Source: UBA6059 sp040222235 (GTDB lineage: Bacteria; Bacteroidota; Bacteroidia; Cytophagales; Cyclobacteriaceae). From it: DNA of 64,000 bases. Below, in pieces: positions 33,601-42,960 of this stretch (the first letter of the stretch is position 1; every line of letters begins with the position of its first letter). A program made the position numbers and the translations under genes. The stretch lies in contig JAVKDO010000150.1 in NCBI GenBank assembly GCA_040222235.1, positions 1-64,000 of the forward strand, written 5' to 3'. The notes under the pieces are model-generated. The model was not told where the DNA came from and ran no database searches. It saw nothing but the letters and a program-made list of their open reading frames with translations.

Positions 33601-34476
33601 TCACCACGAGATATACTTATAAAGCACCCGAATGAGTCGGTAGGCAGCATCCATGGATTCCGCCTCATACTCAATGGTCACACCATCGATGCGCTTCATA
33701 CCAGGTATGCTCATGGCAATATCAGCCCTTGTAGTACGGGCACATTTCATTCTTAAGGTAGTAGGTTCGGCTACCTCAAGAGGCTTAGCCGACTTAAGGT
33801 TCTTTAGCGCAGCTAAGGTTTCTTGCTTCAGCATCTGTTTGACTTTGTCCGGATGAATCAAGTTCGCGGCACTTGATCCTACAGCTGTCTTGGTAGTGAC
33901 TGTTCGTGTGGGCACAATCTTGGTAAACTCCTCGACGAACACATTGTCGCCACTAGCCAAGATGACGGGTACACCGAGCGCACCAGCGAAAAACGCATTC
34001 AGACCACCTTCTCCGACCTCTGTGTCGTTGATCCACAATCCTTTGACTGATCCTGAGCCGGTATGTGCGAGAAATCCACCTTCAGTGCCCGCTCTCGCAT
34101 GATAACCAATGAAAATAGCAGCATCAAATGTATCGTCTAGCCCCTGCACCATACCGAGAGGCTTTATGTTGCTCTGAAGATATCGGACGCGCGGGTCCAA
34201 TTGGGTATGCAACAGGTTTTGCATATCACCATGACTGTCATTTACTAGTATCTCGGCCTCTCCAAACTCAAATATGACCTCTATCACCGCATTGACTTCA
34301 TCGGTCATCAACTGACGTCCGGTCGAATAGTCTTTTCCTGTACTGCTAACCATTTTTGGGGTACCAATCCCTCCAATACCCTCCATATCGACTGATATGA
34401 AGATCTTCAATGGAGATTGCGCCGAAACTTGTAGAAATAGGCCAATGGTCAAGGCCAAGCATAGTATCCTTTTCAT
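33601..34476 (-). CDS. M55 family peptidase (DppA-like D-aminopeptidase), exported
   Basis: 291 residues. A signal peptide (KRILCLALTIGLFLQVSAQS) is followed by the M55 motifs SVDMEGIGGIG (metal Asp/Glu), EILVNDSHGDMQN, FIGYHARAGTEGGFLAHTGSG and the C-terminal RVLYKYI helix. DppA is a zinc D-aminopeptidase that releases D-Ala from peptides, forming a large ring complex. Exported here, it could act on cell-wall-derived D-peptides in the periplasm. It lies between cassettes B and C on the opposite strand. Confidence 0.93.
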   Translation of the reverse strand: MKRILCLALTIGLFLQVSAQSPLKIFISVDMEGIGGIGTPKMVSSTGKDYSTGRQLMTDEVNAVIEVIFEFGEAEILVNDSHGDMQNLLHTQLDPRVRYLQSNIKPLGMVQGLDDTFDAAIFIGYHARAGTEGGFLAHTGSGSVKGLWINDTEVGEGGLNAFFAGALGVPVILASGDNVFVEEFTKIVPTRTVTTKTAVGSSAANLIHPDKVKQMLKQETLAALKNLKSAKPLEVAEPTTLRMKCARTTRADIAMSIPGMKRIDGVTIEYEAESMDAAYRLIRVLYKYISW

Positions 34477-34529
34477 TGTATCAAAGTAGACATTAACACC
34501 GTCTGAAGCAAGCTGGACTACACACTCCT

Positions 34530-34656
34530 ATTTGGTAATTGTTTCTATTTTGGAAATTACCAAATTATTTAAACTACAATTCAGGTAAATATGTAACCTT
34601 CTCAAAATCATCTCGTCTATTACTTGAGGTTATTAAAACTACAAACTAGGTAAATA
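34530..34656 (+). promoter_or_regulatory. PadR operator candidate, cassette C
   Basis: Two elements are visible. One is an 11-bp perfect inverted repeat ATTTGGTAATT / AATTACCAAAT (34530-34540, 34555-34565). The other is a direct repeat AAACTACAA-n3-AGGTAAATA (34571-34591 and 34636-34656). The second copy ends 3 bases before the PadR ATG. Neither matches the operators of cassettes A or B. Confidence 0.65.
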
Positions 34657-34659
34657 CAA

Positions 34660-34995
34660 ATGGGTAAGACTTATATAGGTGAATTTGAGGAGATAGTCAT
34701 GCTTACTGTGGCCATACTCAGTGGTGAAGCTTATGGTGTCGCTATTATCGAGGAGATGGAGGCACGTCTCAATCGGGCAGTAAGTATCGGCTCGCTGCAG
34801 ACAGTACTCCGAAGACTTGAAGAGAAGGGATACCTCTCATCGGAATTCGGTGCGGCCACCAAAATGCGCGGGGGTAAAAGAAAGCGTTTCTATCAAGTCA
34901 CCCCTATTGGTAAAAAGGTACTCGATGAGACTAAAGAGCAACGCATGGGGCTCTGGAATGCAATCCCCTCCCAAAGCACCGGAAATAGCATATGA
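34660..34995 (+). CDS. PadR family transcriptional regulator (cassette C)
   Basis: 111 residues: TYIGEFEEIVMLTVAILSGEAYGVAI, SIGSLQTVLRRLEEKGYLSSEFG, RGGKRKRFYQVTPIGKKVL. Same short PadR type as the other two cassettes; the last four bases (ATGA, 34992-34995) are shared with the permease start. Likely autoregulated. Confidence 0.94.
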   Translation: MGKTYIGEFEEIVMLTVAILSGEAYGVAIIEEMEARLNRAVSIGSLQTVLRRLEEKGYLSSEFGAATKMRGGKRKRFYQVTPIGKKVLDETKEQRMGLWNAIPSQSTGNSI

Positions 34996-37595
34996 GTGAA
35001 GAGCAACAAAGTCCACCAGAGTTTTGGCTCAAGTTCTTCCTTTGGTTTTGCAGACGAGACTGTGTAGAAGATATCGAGGGGGATCTTATAGAGCGCTACG
35101 AACTTCGTCGTGTTAAGGTAGGCCACAAAATAGCTGCTCAACTATTTAGAAACGACGTACTCAAACTCTTCCGGCCGTCCATGATCAAAAACTTTGAAGG
35201 AAATCAAAAACTCAACCAATACGGCATGTTAAAACACAATCTACTCGTCAGCTTCAGAAGCTTCCTACGATATAAAACGGCATTTCTAATCAACCTCATA
35301 GGGTTATCAACAGGGTTGGCTTGTGCGCTCTTCATTTATTTATGGGTACAAGATGAATATGCGGTAGACAAGTTTCACGTGCTCGATGAGCAGCTTTATC
35401 AAGTGATGCTACATCATGAAGAGTCAGGCGCCCTCAATACCGGTACTGACACGCCTGGTCTACTTGCTGAAGCGCTAGAGGAAGAAATACCAGAAATCAC
35501 TTCTGCGGTACAATCCACGCCCTCATTCTGGTTTGGGAAGATGCCGCTGACTCTTGAAAACAAAACAATCAAGGCTGACGGACAATTTGTTGGAGCCAAG
35601 TACTTTGAGTTATTCAGTTTTCCTCTCATTCATGGTAATGCAGGGGAAGTTCTGAAGGACAAAAAATCCATTGCTATCTCAGAGTCTCTGGCTAAAAGTC
35701 TCTTTGATAGTCCGGAGGCTGCCATGGGCCAAACACTAAACTGGTCGCTTTTCGAGTTCAACGAAGTATTCCAAGTCAGTGGTGTATTTGCAGATCTACC
35801 CCCTCACTCTACCGAGAATTTTGACTTTCTCTTGTCCTTCGATGTATTCGAGGATATGGTGGGAGGCGGTATACAATGGGGTAATTATAATGCTCATACC
35901 TTTATCACAGCTGCAGATGGCACTGATCTTGACTTGTTAAATGAAAAACTCGCAGGGTTCATTAAAGGGAAAAGGGAAAGTAGCAATGTGATCGTTTTTG
36001 CTCGCAAATACTCAGATGGCTATCTCAATTCAGCCTATGAAAATGGTCATCAGTCCGGCGGTAGAATAGAATATGTTCAGCTTTTCACAGCGATCTCCAT
36101 ATTCATCTTACTAATTGCATGTATCAACTTCATGAACCTTTCAACAGCCAAAGCCTCTCGCAAGACAAAGGAAGTCGGTGTAAAGAAGGCAATCGGAGCA
36201 AGTCGCTCCGCACTGATCATACAGTTCATGTCAGAGTCATTCATCATGACGCTTATTTCCATCGTGGTTGCGCTGGGTCTTGTTCTATTGCTGCTACCGC
36301 AATTCAACTTGTTGACGGGAAAGGCAATTCAGTTGTTCTTGGATGGTCAGTTGCTACTAAACCTAGCGATTATCCTTCTATTTACCGGGTTTGTGGCTGG
36401 TAGTTACCCTGCACTATACCTATCCAAATTCCGTCCAGCAGAAGTGCTTAAAGGTCAGCTGAGATCATCCGTCGGTGAGTTCTGGGTAAGAAAAGGTTTG
36501 GTCGTATTTCAGTTTACGCTCTCGGTTGTGCTTATTGTAGCAGTGATGGTCGTTCACCAGCAAATACAGTTCGTACAGAACAAGAATTTGGGTTACCAAA
36601 AGGAGAACGTGATCCTTTTTCCCAATGAAGGGAAAATAGCGGAGAAGCAAGATGACTTCATCGCTAGACTGAAAAACACACCAGGCGTCATCAATGTATC
36701 TGGTACCTCACATACTATCGTAAATGGGGGTTCCTATACGACAGGCGTTTCTTGGGAGGGTCAAAACCCAGACGTACAAACTCGCTTTGGGAACATGAGT
36801 GTACACTATGACTTCTTGGAGACCCTGGGAATGGAGCTGATCGAAGGCAGAGCTTTTTCCAAAGATCTCAACAGCGAGCACGAAAAGTTGATCTTCAACG
36901 AGACAGCCATCAGATTGATGGGGATTACTGACCCTATCGGAAAAAAGGTCAACTTATGGGGTGATGATCGAGAGATCATTGGTGTAGCTAAGGACTTTCA
37001 TTTTGAATCGCTCCATGAGCCTATTACGCCACTCTTTTTCAAACTTCTCTCCGGTCCTGCTCAAACCATAGTCGCGAGAATCGCTCCTCAAAATCAGTTT
37101 GAAACCTTCGAGCGAATAGAATCAGTGTTTCAGGAGTATAACCCAAGTTTCAATTTCAACTTTCAGTTTCTCGATGCAGAGTATGAGAAGCAGTATGCGG
37201 CTGAAAATGTAGTAGCCGTCCTCTCACGCTATTTCGCAGGAATTACAATCCTCATCTCATGCCTTGGACTATTCGGGTTAGCTTCCTTTACCGCTGAGCG
37301 CAGGTTCAAAGAGATTGGCATCAGGAAGGCCTTGGGCGCTACCAGCTTCTCCATTGTGAAACTATTGAGTGCTGACTTCAACAAGATGATCGCTATTGCG
37401 GTGTTCATCGCGCTACCTCTGAGCTATTACTTGGTCAACTTATGGCTCGAAGGATTTGCCTATACCATCAATCTTGCCTGGTATTATTTCATAGCAGCGG
37501 GATTGAGTTCATTATTCATCGCGTGGCTCACCGTAGCGCTGCAAACGATGAAGGCAGCTAAGCTAAATCCAGTGCAGAGTCTGAGAAGTGAATGA
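34992..37595 (+). CDS. PadR-linked FtsX/MacB-type ABC permease (cassette C)
   Basis: 867 residues. The prefix domain has CVEDIEGDLIERYELRRVKVG; the first transmembrane helix is FLINLIGLSTGLACALFIYLW. FtsX cores are NFMNLSTAKASRKTKEVGVKKAIGA and ERRFKEIGIRKALGA. The duplicated permease-periplasmic domain layout is the same as A and B. As in those, an ATPase must be supplied in trans if the protein is an exporter. Confidence 0.91.
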   Translation: MSEEQQSPPEFWLKFFLWFCRRDCVEDIEGDLIERYELRRVKVGHKIAAQLFRNDVLKLFRPSMIKNFEGNQKLNQYGMLKHNLLVSFRSFLRYKTAFLINLIGLSTGLACALFIYLWVQDEYAVDKFHVLDEQLYQVMLHHEESGALNTGTDTPGLLAEALEEEIPEITSAVQSTPSFWFGKMPLTLENKTIKADGQFVGAKYFELFSFPLIHGNAGEVLKDKKSIAISESLAKSLFDSPEAAMGQTLNWSLFEFNEVFQVSGVFADLPPHSTENFDFLLSFDVFEDMVGGGIQWGNYNAHTFITAADGTDLDLLNEKLAGFIKGKRESSNVIVFARKYSDGYLNSAYENGHQSGGRIEYVQLFTAISIFILLIACINFMNLSTAKASRKTKEVGVKKAIGASRSALIIQFMSESFIMTLISIVVALGLVLLLLPQFNLLTGKAIQLFLDGQLLLNLAIILLFTGFVAGSYPALYLSKFRPAEVLKGQLRSSVGEFWVRKGLVVFQFTLSVVLIVAVMVVHQQIQFVQNKNLGYQKENVILFPNEGKIAEKQDDFIARLKNTPGVINVSGTSHTIVNGGSYTTGVSWEGQNPDVQTRFGNMSVHYDFLETLGMELIEGRAFSKDLNSEHEKLIFNETAIRLMGITDPIGKKVNLWGDDREIIGVAKDFHFESLHEPITPLFFKLLSGPAQTIVARIAPQNQFETFERIESVFQEYNPSFNFNFQFLDAEYEKQYAAENVVAVLSRYFAGITILISCLGLFGLASFTAERRFKEIGIRKALGATSFSIVKLLSADFNKMIAIAVFIALPLSYYLVNLWLEGFAYTINLAWYYFIAAGLSSLFIAWLTVALQTMKAAKLNPVQSLRSE

Positions 37596-37611
37596 ACAAG
37601 AGATAATCGCC

Positions 37612-38145
37612 TCAACTACTTGTGCTCAAATAACGATGTAGCAATACAAGTATGTCCTGAGGATCTTTATCAGATTGGCCATAGTGCACGAAGTAAAAGT
37701 CTCTGAGCGACTTAAACAGTTCCCATTCTTCCTTCGAGTCTGGATCAATATTTTTGAGCTTGGTCCACAGCTCGAAGGTTTTACTTTCTGTAAACTGCCG
37801 ACAAGACTGAGAGCATTCCAGATAGCGTTCAACAGAGCGATTGATCAAGAGCTGTCTTTGAAATGAGAGCGCTGATTTATGGACCATTATTTCTTTCGAA
37901 AAGAGCTGCTCAAACTTTGTATATCCACTCATGAGCTCGCCAAACAGCTTGTAATTCTCGATGTGCTTTCCCAGCAGTTGGGCTTCAAACCCAGACATGG
38001 TCTTGAAGTAATAGTAGAAACTTGACCGACTGAGACCTACTATGTTTGAGAGCTTCTCAGCGTTAAGCGCTTCCGGGCCAATATCGCCGAACAAGGCATA
38101 TCCGGCTGTAATCCAGCTCTTCTTATTGTCATTGGCCTTGCCCAT
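37612..38145 (-). CDS. TetR/AcrR-like transcriptional regulator
   Basis: 177 residues from the ATG at 38145 (a GTG 9 bases upstream is an alternative). The N-terminal helix-turn-helix reads WITAGYALFGDIGPEALNAEKLSNIVGLSRSSFYYYFKT. This is a TetR pattern, although the first helix is shorter than usual. The ligand domain is not recognisable. It diverges from the YiaAB gene, and an imperfect palindrome between them is a good operator candidate. Confidence 0.87.
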   Translation of the reverse strand: MGKANDNKKSWITAGYALFGDIGPEALNAEKLSNIVGLSRSSFYYYFKTMSGFEAQLLGKHIENYKLFGELMSGYTKFEQLFSKEIMVHKSALSFQRQLLINRSVERYLECSQSCRQFTESKTFELWTKLKNIDPDSKEEWELFKSLRDFYFVHYGQSDKDPQDILVLLHRYLSTSS

Positions 38146-38163
38146 AAAAGTCACAATTAATCA

Positions 38164-38181
38164 ACTGTTGTGTACAATAGT
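38164..38181. promoter_or_regulatory. TetR operator candidate
   Basis: Imperfect palindrome ACTGTTGT-GT-ACAATAGT (7 of 8 base pairs match) in the divergent gap between the TetR and YiaAB genes. Confidence 0.5.
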
Positions 38182-38257
38182 GTCCAAACAAAGTAACCGC
38201 GGTATCGCGTATTACAAAACATACTCAAAAATTAATTTACTCACGAAACATAAAATT

Positions 38258-38653
38258 ATGAATCAGAAACCTTCAAGTGCATTTGTATCGGCTTTATGGG
38301 TCGCATTGATGACCGGAATGATCGGATACTTAGTTGGACTATGGCGAGCTGAAATGCTGCTCAATGAAAAGGGATACTATTTTACTATTTTGATGTTTGG
38401 CTTGTTTGCGGTGATTTCATTGCAGAAAGCTGTTAGAGACAAACTGGAAAACGTACCGGTCACTGACCTATATTATTCTTTATGCTGGTTCGCCACACTA
38501 CTCTCTCTTTTGCTTTTGATTGTAGGGCTGTGGAATGCCACTTTGCTACCTAGCGAAAAAGGGTTTTATGCATTTGCTTTTATACTTTCCGTTTTTGGCG
38601 CGATCACTGTCCAAAAGAACACTCGGGATACCATGTCTGTAAATCAGTCATAA
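38258..38653 (+). CDS. YiaA/YiaB-type inner membrane protein
   Basis: 131 residues from the ATG at 38258; the frame open from 38042 runs antisense to the TetR gene. Two similar halves each hold two hydrophobic helices and end in an LQKAVRD / VQKNTRD motif (ALWVALMTGMIGYLVGLWRA, GYYFTILMFGLFAVISLQKA; YSLCWFATLLSLLLLIVGLWNA, GFYAFAFILSVFGAITVQKN). This is the YiaAB family. The function is unknown. It is likely controlled by the divergent TetR protein. Confidence 0.87.
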   Translation: MNQKPSSAFVSALWVALMTGMIGYLVGLWRAEMLLNEKGYYFTILMFGLFAVISLQKAVRDKLENVPVTDLYYSLCWFATLLSLLLLIVGLWNATLLPSEKGFYAFAFILSVFGAITVQKNTRDTMSVNQS

Positions 38654-38672
38654 GTAATTCACACACTCAATT

Positions 38673-38699
38673 AAATGTCGCCTCGTGGCGACATTTTTA
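38673..38699 (+). terminator. Terminator after the YiaAB gene
   Basis: Stem AAATGTCGCC / GGCGACATTT with loop TCGT and following T residues. It excludes an upstream start at 38675 for the phospholipase D gene. Confidence 0.88.
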
Positions 38700-38737
38700 G
38701 TATTATATTAATCGAGTTTTACTCCTATCATCAACCT

Positions 38738-40252
38738 ATGAAGCAACTAGTCTTACTGTCCCTGATTTGCATTATTGTAAGTTGTGATGAAGCGCCGCGC
38801 TATCAACCGATAAGCGAAGACTATTGCGGCAGTTTCAGCAGGCCTGAAGTAGCAGGACTTTCTAACTACGATAACCTGATTCCCGATTCTACTTCCGGCG
38901 TTTATTCTCTAGAGGAAGGTGACGTATCCATGGCTTATAGAGCTTGGTTCACTTCAGCAGCAGAAAAGACCATTGACATTCAGTACTTCATATTCTCAGC
39001 TGATAACATAGGGCTTATAGCTGTTGATTATCTTCTAAGTGCCGCCAATCGTGGAGTCAAAATCAGGATCATCGTGGATGATATATTGGTAGAAGCTGAT
39101 GCTGATGAGCTGCTAGCCCTTGATATTCATCCCAACTTAGAAATCAAGATCTACAATCCAACGACTAATATTGGGAAGACATTTCCTGCCAAAATAAAAG
39201 CCCTAGCCACAGACTTCAAGGGTTTTAATCAACGGATGCACAACAAGACCTTCATCGTTGACAATAAGATAGCCGTAACCGGAGGCCGGAATATTGCCGA
39301 CGAGTATTTTGACTATGATCATGAGTACAATTTTCGCGATAGGGATGTGTTACTCACTGGACAAGTCGTAGACGATCTTTCCAACTCCTTTGGAGACTAC
39401 TGGGATAACGCATTGAGTGTTCCCATTGATGAGCTCCTAGACGCTACGGCGGCCCAACTCAACATTGATGTCAAATACGAATGGCTCAGACAATACGCAT
39501 GCAATCCGGATAATTTCTGGCCAGAGGTAAGGAAAAACATAGAACGGATGCCTACCTCATTTGCCAACCTTATAGAAGAAGGTGATATGGTATTTACCAA
39601 TGACATTTCCTTCATCTCTGATGCTCCTGGAAAAAATGAAGAAGACGGGCTTAAGGGTGGTGGAATCACGACTGACTCTTTAGTTGCATTGGTTAACAAC
39701 GCCCAGCAGTCTGTTATGATCCAGTCACCTTACTTGGTCACCACAGCGCTGGGTCAGTCTTTATTTGGCGCTGCTGCAGCACGAGGAGTAGACATCACCA
39801 TATTGACAAACAGTCTAAACTCAACTGATAACCTAGAAGCATTTAGCGGCTACAAGCGAGACAGAGCTAGGTTACTAGAAGCGGGAGTAAACTTGTATGA
39901 GTTCAAGCCAAATGCAGCCATTAGGTTTGAGGTAATGACAGGTGCCCTTCAGAAAAAAATGGACTTCACGCCTATTTTTGGGCTACATGCCAAATCAATG
40001 GTGATCGATCAGCAGATAGCTGTTGTGGGCACTTTCAATCTCGACCCAAGAAGTGCCAATCTCAATACGGAATGCATCACTGTCATTCGAGATGAAGTCA
40101 TTGCCAGCCGAATGCATCAAGTTATGATGAGAGAAATCCAACCCGAAAATGCGTGGCATACCACTACCAACTTCAATCCTGATGATGAGGCCAGTATAGG
40201 AAAGCGCATAAGTCTATGGATGAGAGGTATAGTACCTAAATCGATACTGTAA
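38738..40252 (+). CDS. Phospholipase D-like lipoprotein with two HKD motifs
   Basis: 504 residues from ATG 38738. A lipoprotein signal peptide (KQLVLLSLICIIVSC) precedes two complete HKD motifs: MHNKTFIVDNKIAVTGGRN and LHAKSMVIDQQIAVVGTFNLD, each with the downstream N/D residues of the active site. The layout resembles cardiolipin-synthase-like YmdC/ClsC proteins, which make cardiolipin from two phospholipids. Being anchored outside the inner membrane would fit phospholipid remodelling in the envelope. It is not linked to an operon partner. Confidence 0.9.
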   Translation: MKQLVLLSLICIIVSCDEAPRYQPISEDYCGSFSRPEVAGLSNYDNLIPDSTSGVYSLEEGDVSMAYRAWFTSAAEKTIDIQYFIFSADNIGLIAVDYLLSAANRGVKIRIIVDDILVEADADELLALDIHPNLEIKIYNPTTNIGKTFPAKIKALATDFKGFNQRMHNKTFIVDNKIAVTGGRNIADEYFDYDHEYNFRDRDVLLTGQVVDDLSNSFGDYWDNALSVPIDELLDATAAQLNIDVKYEWLRQYACNPDNFWPEVRKNIERMPTSFANLIEEGDMVFTNDISFISDAPGKNEEDGLKGGGITTDSLVALVNNAQQSVMIQSPYLVTTALGQSLFGAAAARGVDITILTNSLNSTDNLEAFSGYKRDRARLLEAGVNLYEFKPNAAIRFEVMTGALQKKMDFTPIFGLHAKSMVIDQQIAVVGTFNLDPRSANLNTECITVIRDEVIASRMHQVMMREIQPENAWHTTTNFNPDDEASIGKRISLWMRGIVPKSIL

Positions 40253-40281
40253 ACAACAGTCTCTCGCTCAGTTGTGCGATA

Positions 40282-41052
40282 TCAGAAATCCCACTCATCA
40301 TTCAACCTCGAAATGGCGTGGTGTGCGGTGAGATCAAACTGACAGGGTACTATTGAGACATAGTTGTTGGCGATAGCCCACTCGTCATTGTCTTCACCCT
40401 TATCATGATTGACAAAGTTGCCCACCATCCAGAAGTAGTCCCTTCCGTTAGGGTCGCGACGCTGGTCAAATTCCTCCTCCCAGCGGGCATTGGCCTGTCG
40501 ACAAATCTTAATCCCGCGTAAAGATTCATTCTGCTTGTGCGGAATATTCACATTGAGTGCTGTAGCCTTAGGGAGTCCCTTGGTCAGTGCCTCTGAAGCA
40601 ATCTTCTCGAGGTATTCGTCCACATGAGAAAAATCAGCATTGGGGCTGAAGTCGCAGAGCGAAAATCCAATCGCGGGAGTTCCTTCAATTGCTCCTTCAA
40701 TTGCTGCCGACATGGTACCGGAATAAAGGACGCTGATCGATGTATTACTTCCATGATTGATACCACTTACTACAAGATCGATCTTTCGATCCTTCAGCAC
40801 ATGATGCTTCCCGAGCTTGACACAATCTGCGGGTGTACCACTACATTTGTAAGCTTCAATACCAGGGAAAATATCCGACTCTGTCAGTCTCAACGTGTCA
40901 CCGACGGTAATGGCATGTCCCATCCCGGACTGAGGACTGTCAGGAGCGACGACTACCACCTCTCCGAGATGTTGCATCACTTCTACCAGTTTTCTAATAC
41001 CTCGGGAATCTATACCATCGTCATTGGAGACGAGAATCAGCGGCTTGCTCAT
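40282..41052 (-). CDS. surE: 5'/3'-nucleotidase SurE
   Basis: 256 residues with all SurE signatures: ILVSNDDGIDSRGI (metal-binding DD), GHAITVGDTLRL, CSGTPADCVKLG and VVSGINHGSNTSISVLYSGT. SurE is a divalent-metal-dependent acid phosphatase on nucleoside monophosphates in the cytoplasm. The gene ends an operon-like minus-strand run with the upstream unknown gene (2 bases between) and ribBA. Confidence 0.96.
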   Translation of the reverse strand: MSKPLILVSNDDGIDSRGIRKLVEVMQHLGEVVVVAPDSPQSGMGHAITVGDTLRLTESDIFPGIEAYKCSGTPADCVKLGKHHVLKDRKIDLVVSGINHGSNTSISVLYSGTMSAAIEGAIEGTPAIGFSLCDFSPNADFSHVDEYLEKIASEALTKGLPKATALNVNIPHKQNESLRGIKICRQANARWEEEFDQRRDPNGRDYFWMVGNFVNHDKGEDNDEWAIANNYVSIVPCQFDLTAHHAISRLNDEWDF

Positions 41053-41054
41053 AG

Positions 41055-41663
41055 TCAGAGTGAATTGTAAAATGCCGTAATCCTTACCAAATCGCGCATT
41101 CTATCCGTTTTGAGTTTATTGTCTTTGATGAATTCTTTGACGCTCCCGATCTTATTGCCCATCAGGGCTGTGAGCTCGCCCTTCTTACCATTGTAAAGGG
41201 TAATGTTTCCTTTCTTATCAAGGAAGTAATAAGTATAAGCTAGCCGCTGACGTGTGTTGTAGCCACCCATCGCGTAAGTCTGCATTTGGGGTACCGTCTC
41301 TTCTATGATCGCCTCCCTGACCAGCAAAGTCAATGGGCCTTCATACAGCACCTCGAAGAGAATCGGCACCTTGTAGTCATAGTTGATGGCATACGCCAAT
41401 GAGTAAAATTGGCGGTAGTTCTCGACCGATTCATCAAAGATCTCAAAGAAAAGCATCTTGCGGCTACTGTAGGTCTTCATCACTCCTTCGACCTGAATCT
41501 GGACTGCATCGGCTGTCATATCATACTTGATATTGCCTTTGAGGGTATCCTGCTCGGAGTTGACCATCCAGCCCTCATGCCACATCTGTGAAGGAAAACT
41601 CTGGGCGAAAAGTAGCTGCCCAGTGACTATCAATAATGCTATCAGCGTTAGCCGTCTTACCAT
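41055..41663 (-). CDS. Conserved exported protein of unknown function
   Basis: 202 residues with a signal peptide (VRRLTLIALLIVTGQLLFAQS). The remainder is beta-rich and closes with a helical FIKDNKLKTDRMRDLVRITAFYN segment. No catalytic motif is recognised. It lies between ribBA and surE with spacings of 1 and 2 bases, so all three are probably on one transcript. Its Tyr-rich composition (NYRQFYSLAYAINYDYKV) suggests an extracytoplasmic beta structure. Confidence 0.8.
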   Translation of the reverse strand: MVRRLTLIALLIVTGQLLFAQSFPSQMWHEGWMVNSEQDTLKGNIKYDMTADAVQIQVEGVMKTYSSRKMLFFEIFDESVENYRQFYSLAYAINYDYKVPILFEVLYEGPLTLLVREAIIEETVPQMQTYAMGGYNTRQRLAYTYYFLDKKGNITLYNGKKGELTALMGNKIGSVKEFIKDNKLKTDRMRDLVRITAFYNSL

Positions 41664-41664
41664 C

Positions 41665-42882
41665 CTATTTTTTCAGTATGCTGTGTCCCATCTTGTCCCG
41701 CTTCGTCTCCAGATACTTCTGATTATGCTTATTGGGACTGATTTCTATAGCCACATTCTCTACAATTTCCAGGCCATAACCCATCAAACCGACACGCTTT
41801 TTTGGATTATTTGTAAGTAACCTCAATTTAGTCACGCCCAAGTCACGGAGGATCTGAGCTCCTACCCCATAATCGCGATTATCCATTTCAAAGCCAAGTT
41901 TTAGGTTGGCCTCTACTGTATCATAGCCTTGCTCCTGTAGTTTGTAAGCCTTTAGCTTATTGACTAGACCTATACCTCTTCCTTCTTGGTTCATGTATAG
42001 GACTACACCTTTGCCAGCTTTCTCTACCTGCTCCATAGCGGCATGTAGTTGATCGCCACAGTCACAGCGGCATGAGCCGAATATATCACCTGTCACACAC
42101 GAGGAGTGCACACGAACCAGCACCGGTTCATCCTCATCCCAAGTTCCTTTGACTAGCGCCAAATGGTCCTCACCTGTACTTTTCTGTTTGTAGGCATACA
42201 GTTCAAAATCACCAAACTCTGTTGGCATATGGACGTCAATTTGACGCTCTATTAGACTTTCCTTATCCAATCTATATTCAATTAAATCTTTTATAGAAAC
42301 CAGTTTTAGGTTGAACTTATCAGCCACTTTTCGCAAGTCTGGAAGCCTCGCCATAGAGCCATCCTCGTTGAGAATTTCGACCAATACACCAGCAGGGCTT
42401 AATCCGGCTAGTCGAGCAAAATCAACAGCCGCCTCCGTATGCCCAGTTCTCCTTAATACACCGCCCTTCTTCGCCTTCAGCGGGAAGATATGACCCGGTT
42501 TACCAAGTTGCTCGGGTTTTGTATCAGGATCTACCAATGCCTGGATAGTCTTATATCGATCAGAAGCAGAGATTCCGGTAGATGTACCATTACCTATAAG
42601 ATCAACAGAAACTGTAAATGGTGTCTCATATGCTGCGGTATTCTTACCGACCATCAACTCCAACCCAAGCTCATCACATCGATCTTCCAGCAATGAGGCA
42701 CAAATTAGCCCCCGGCCTTCTTTAGCCATGAAATTGACAATCTCAGGTGTAATCTTCTCAGCTGCACAGATAAAGTCACCCTCATTCTCTCTGTCTTCAT
42801 CATCCACTACGATGATAATTTCACCATTCGTGATGGCTTCAATCGCTTCGTCTATGCTATCAAGCATGCTTTGGTCATTCAT
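41665..42882 (-). CDS. ribBA: Bifunctional RibBA (DHBP synthase / GTP cyclohydrolase II)
   Basis: 405 residues. The N-terminal RibB half contains VDDEDRENEGDFICAAE, RTGHTEAAVDFARLAGL and the active-site acidic residues. The C-terminal RibA half has the zinc cysteines in CVTGDIFGSCRCDCGDQL and the GTP-binding MNQEGRGIGLVNKL. It starts both arms of riboflavin synthesis: ribulose-5-phosphate to DHBP, and GTP to the pyrimidine precursor. No FMN riboswitch is visible in the 78 bases upstream. Confidence 0.97.
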   Translation of the reverse strand: MNDQSMLDSIDEAIEAITNGEIIIVVDDEDRENEGDFICAAEKITPEIVNFMAKEGRGLICASLLEDRCDELGLELMVGKNTAAYETPFTVSVDLIGNGTSTGISASDRYKTIQALVDPDTKPEQLGKPGHIFPLKAKKGGVLRRTGHTEAAVDFARLAGLSPAGVLVEILNEDGSMARLPDLRKVADKFNLKLVSIKDLIEYRLDKESLIERQIDVHMPTEFGDFELYAYKQKSTGEDHLALVKGTWDEDEPVLVRVHSSCVTGDIFGSCRCDCGDQLHAAMEQVEKAGKGVVLYMNQEGRGIGLVNKLKAYKLQEQGYDTVEANLKLGFEMDNRDYGVGAQILRDLGVTKLRLLTNNPKKRVGLMGYGLEIVENVAIEISPNKHNQKYLETKRDKMGHSILKK

Positions 42883-42960
42883 TTCTGGATCTCGTTTGTG
42901 CCCGCAAAACTAACATGTATATAATTAACGAGTAGGTCAATTAGTTTCAATCAATCCGCA

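Noticed and set aside
33499..33756. Plus-strand frame overlapping the M55 peptidase
   Set aside because: Lies antisense to the peptidase gene and has no conserved motif.
38042..38257. N-terminal extension of the YiaAB protein
   Set aside because: It runs antisense to the TetR gene and lacks the hydrophobic repeat pattern.
38675..38737. N-terminal extension of the phospholipase D protein
   Set aside because: It overlaps the terminator hairpin; the signal peptide starts at ATG 38738.
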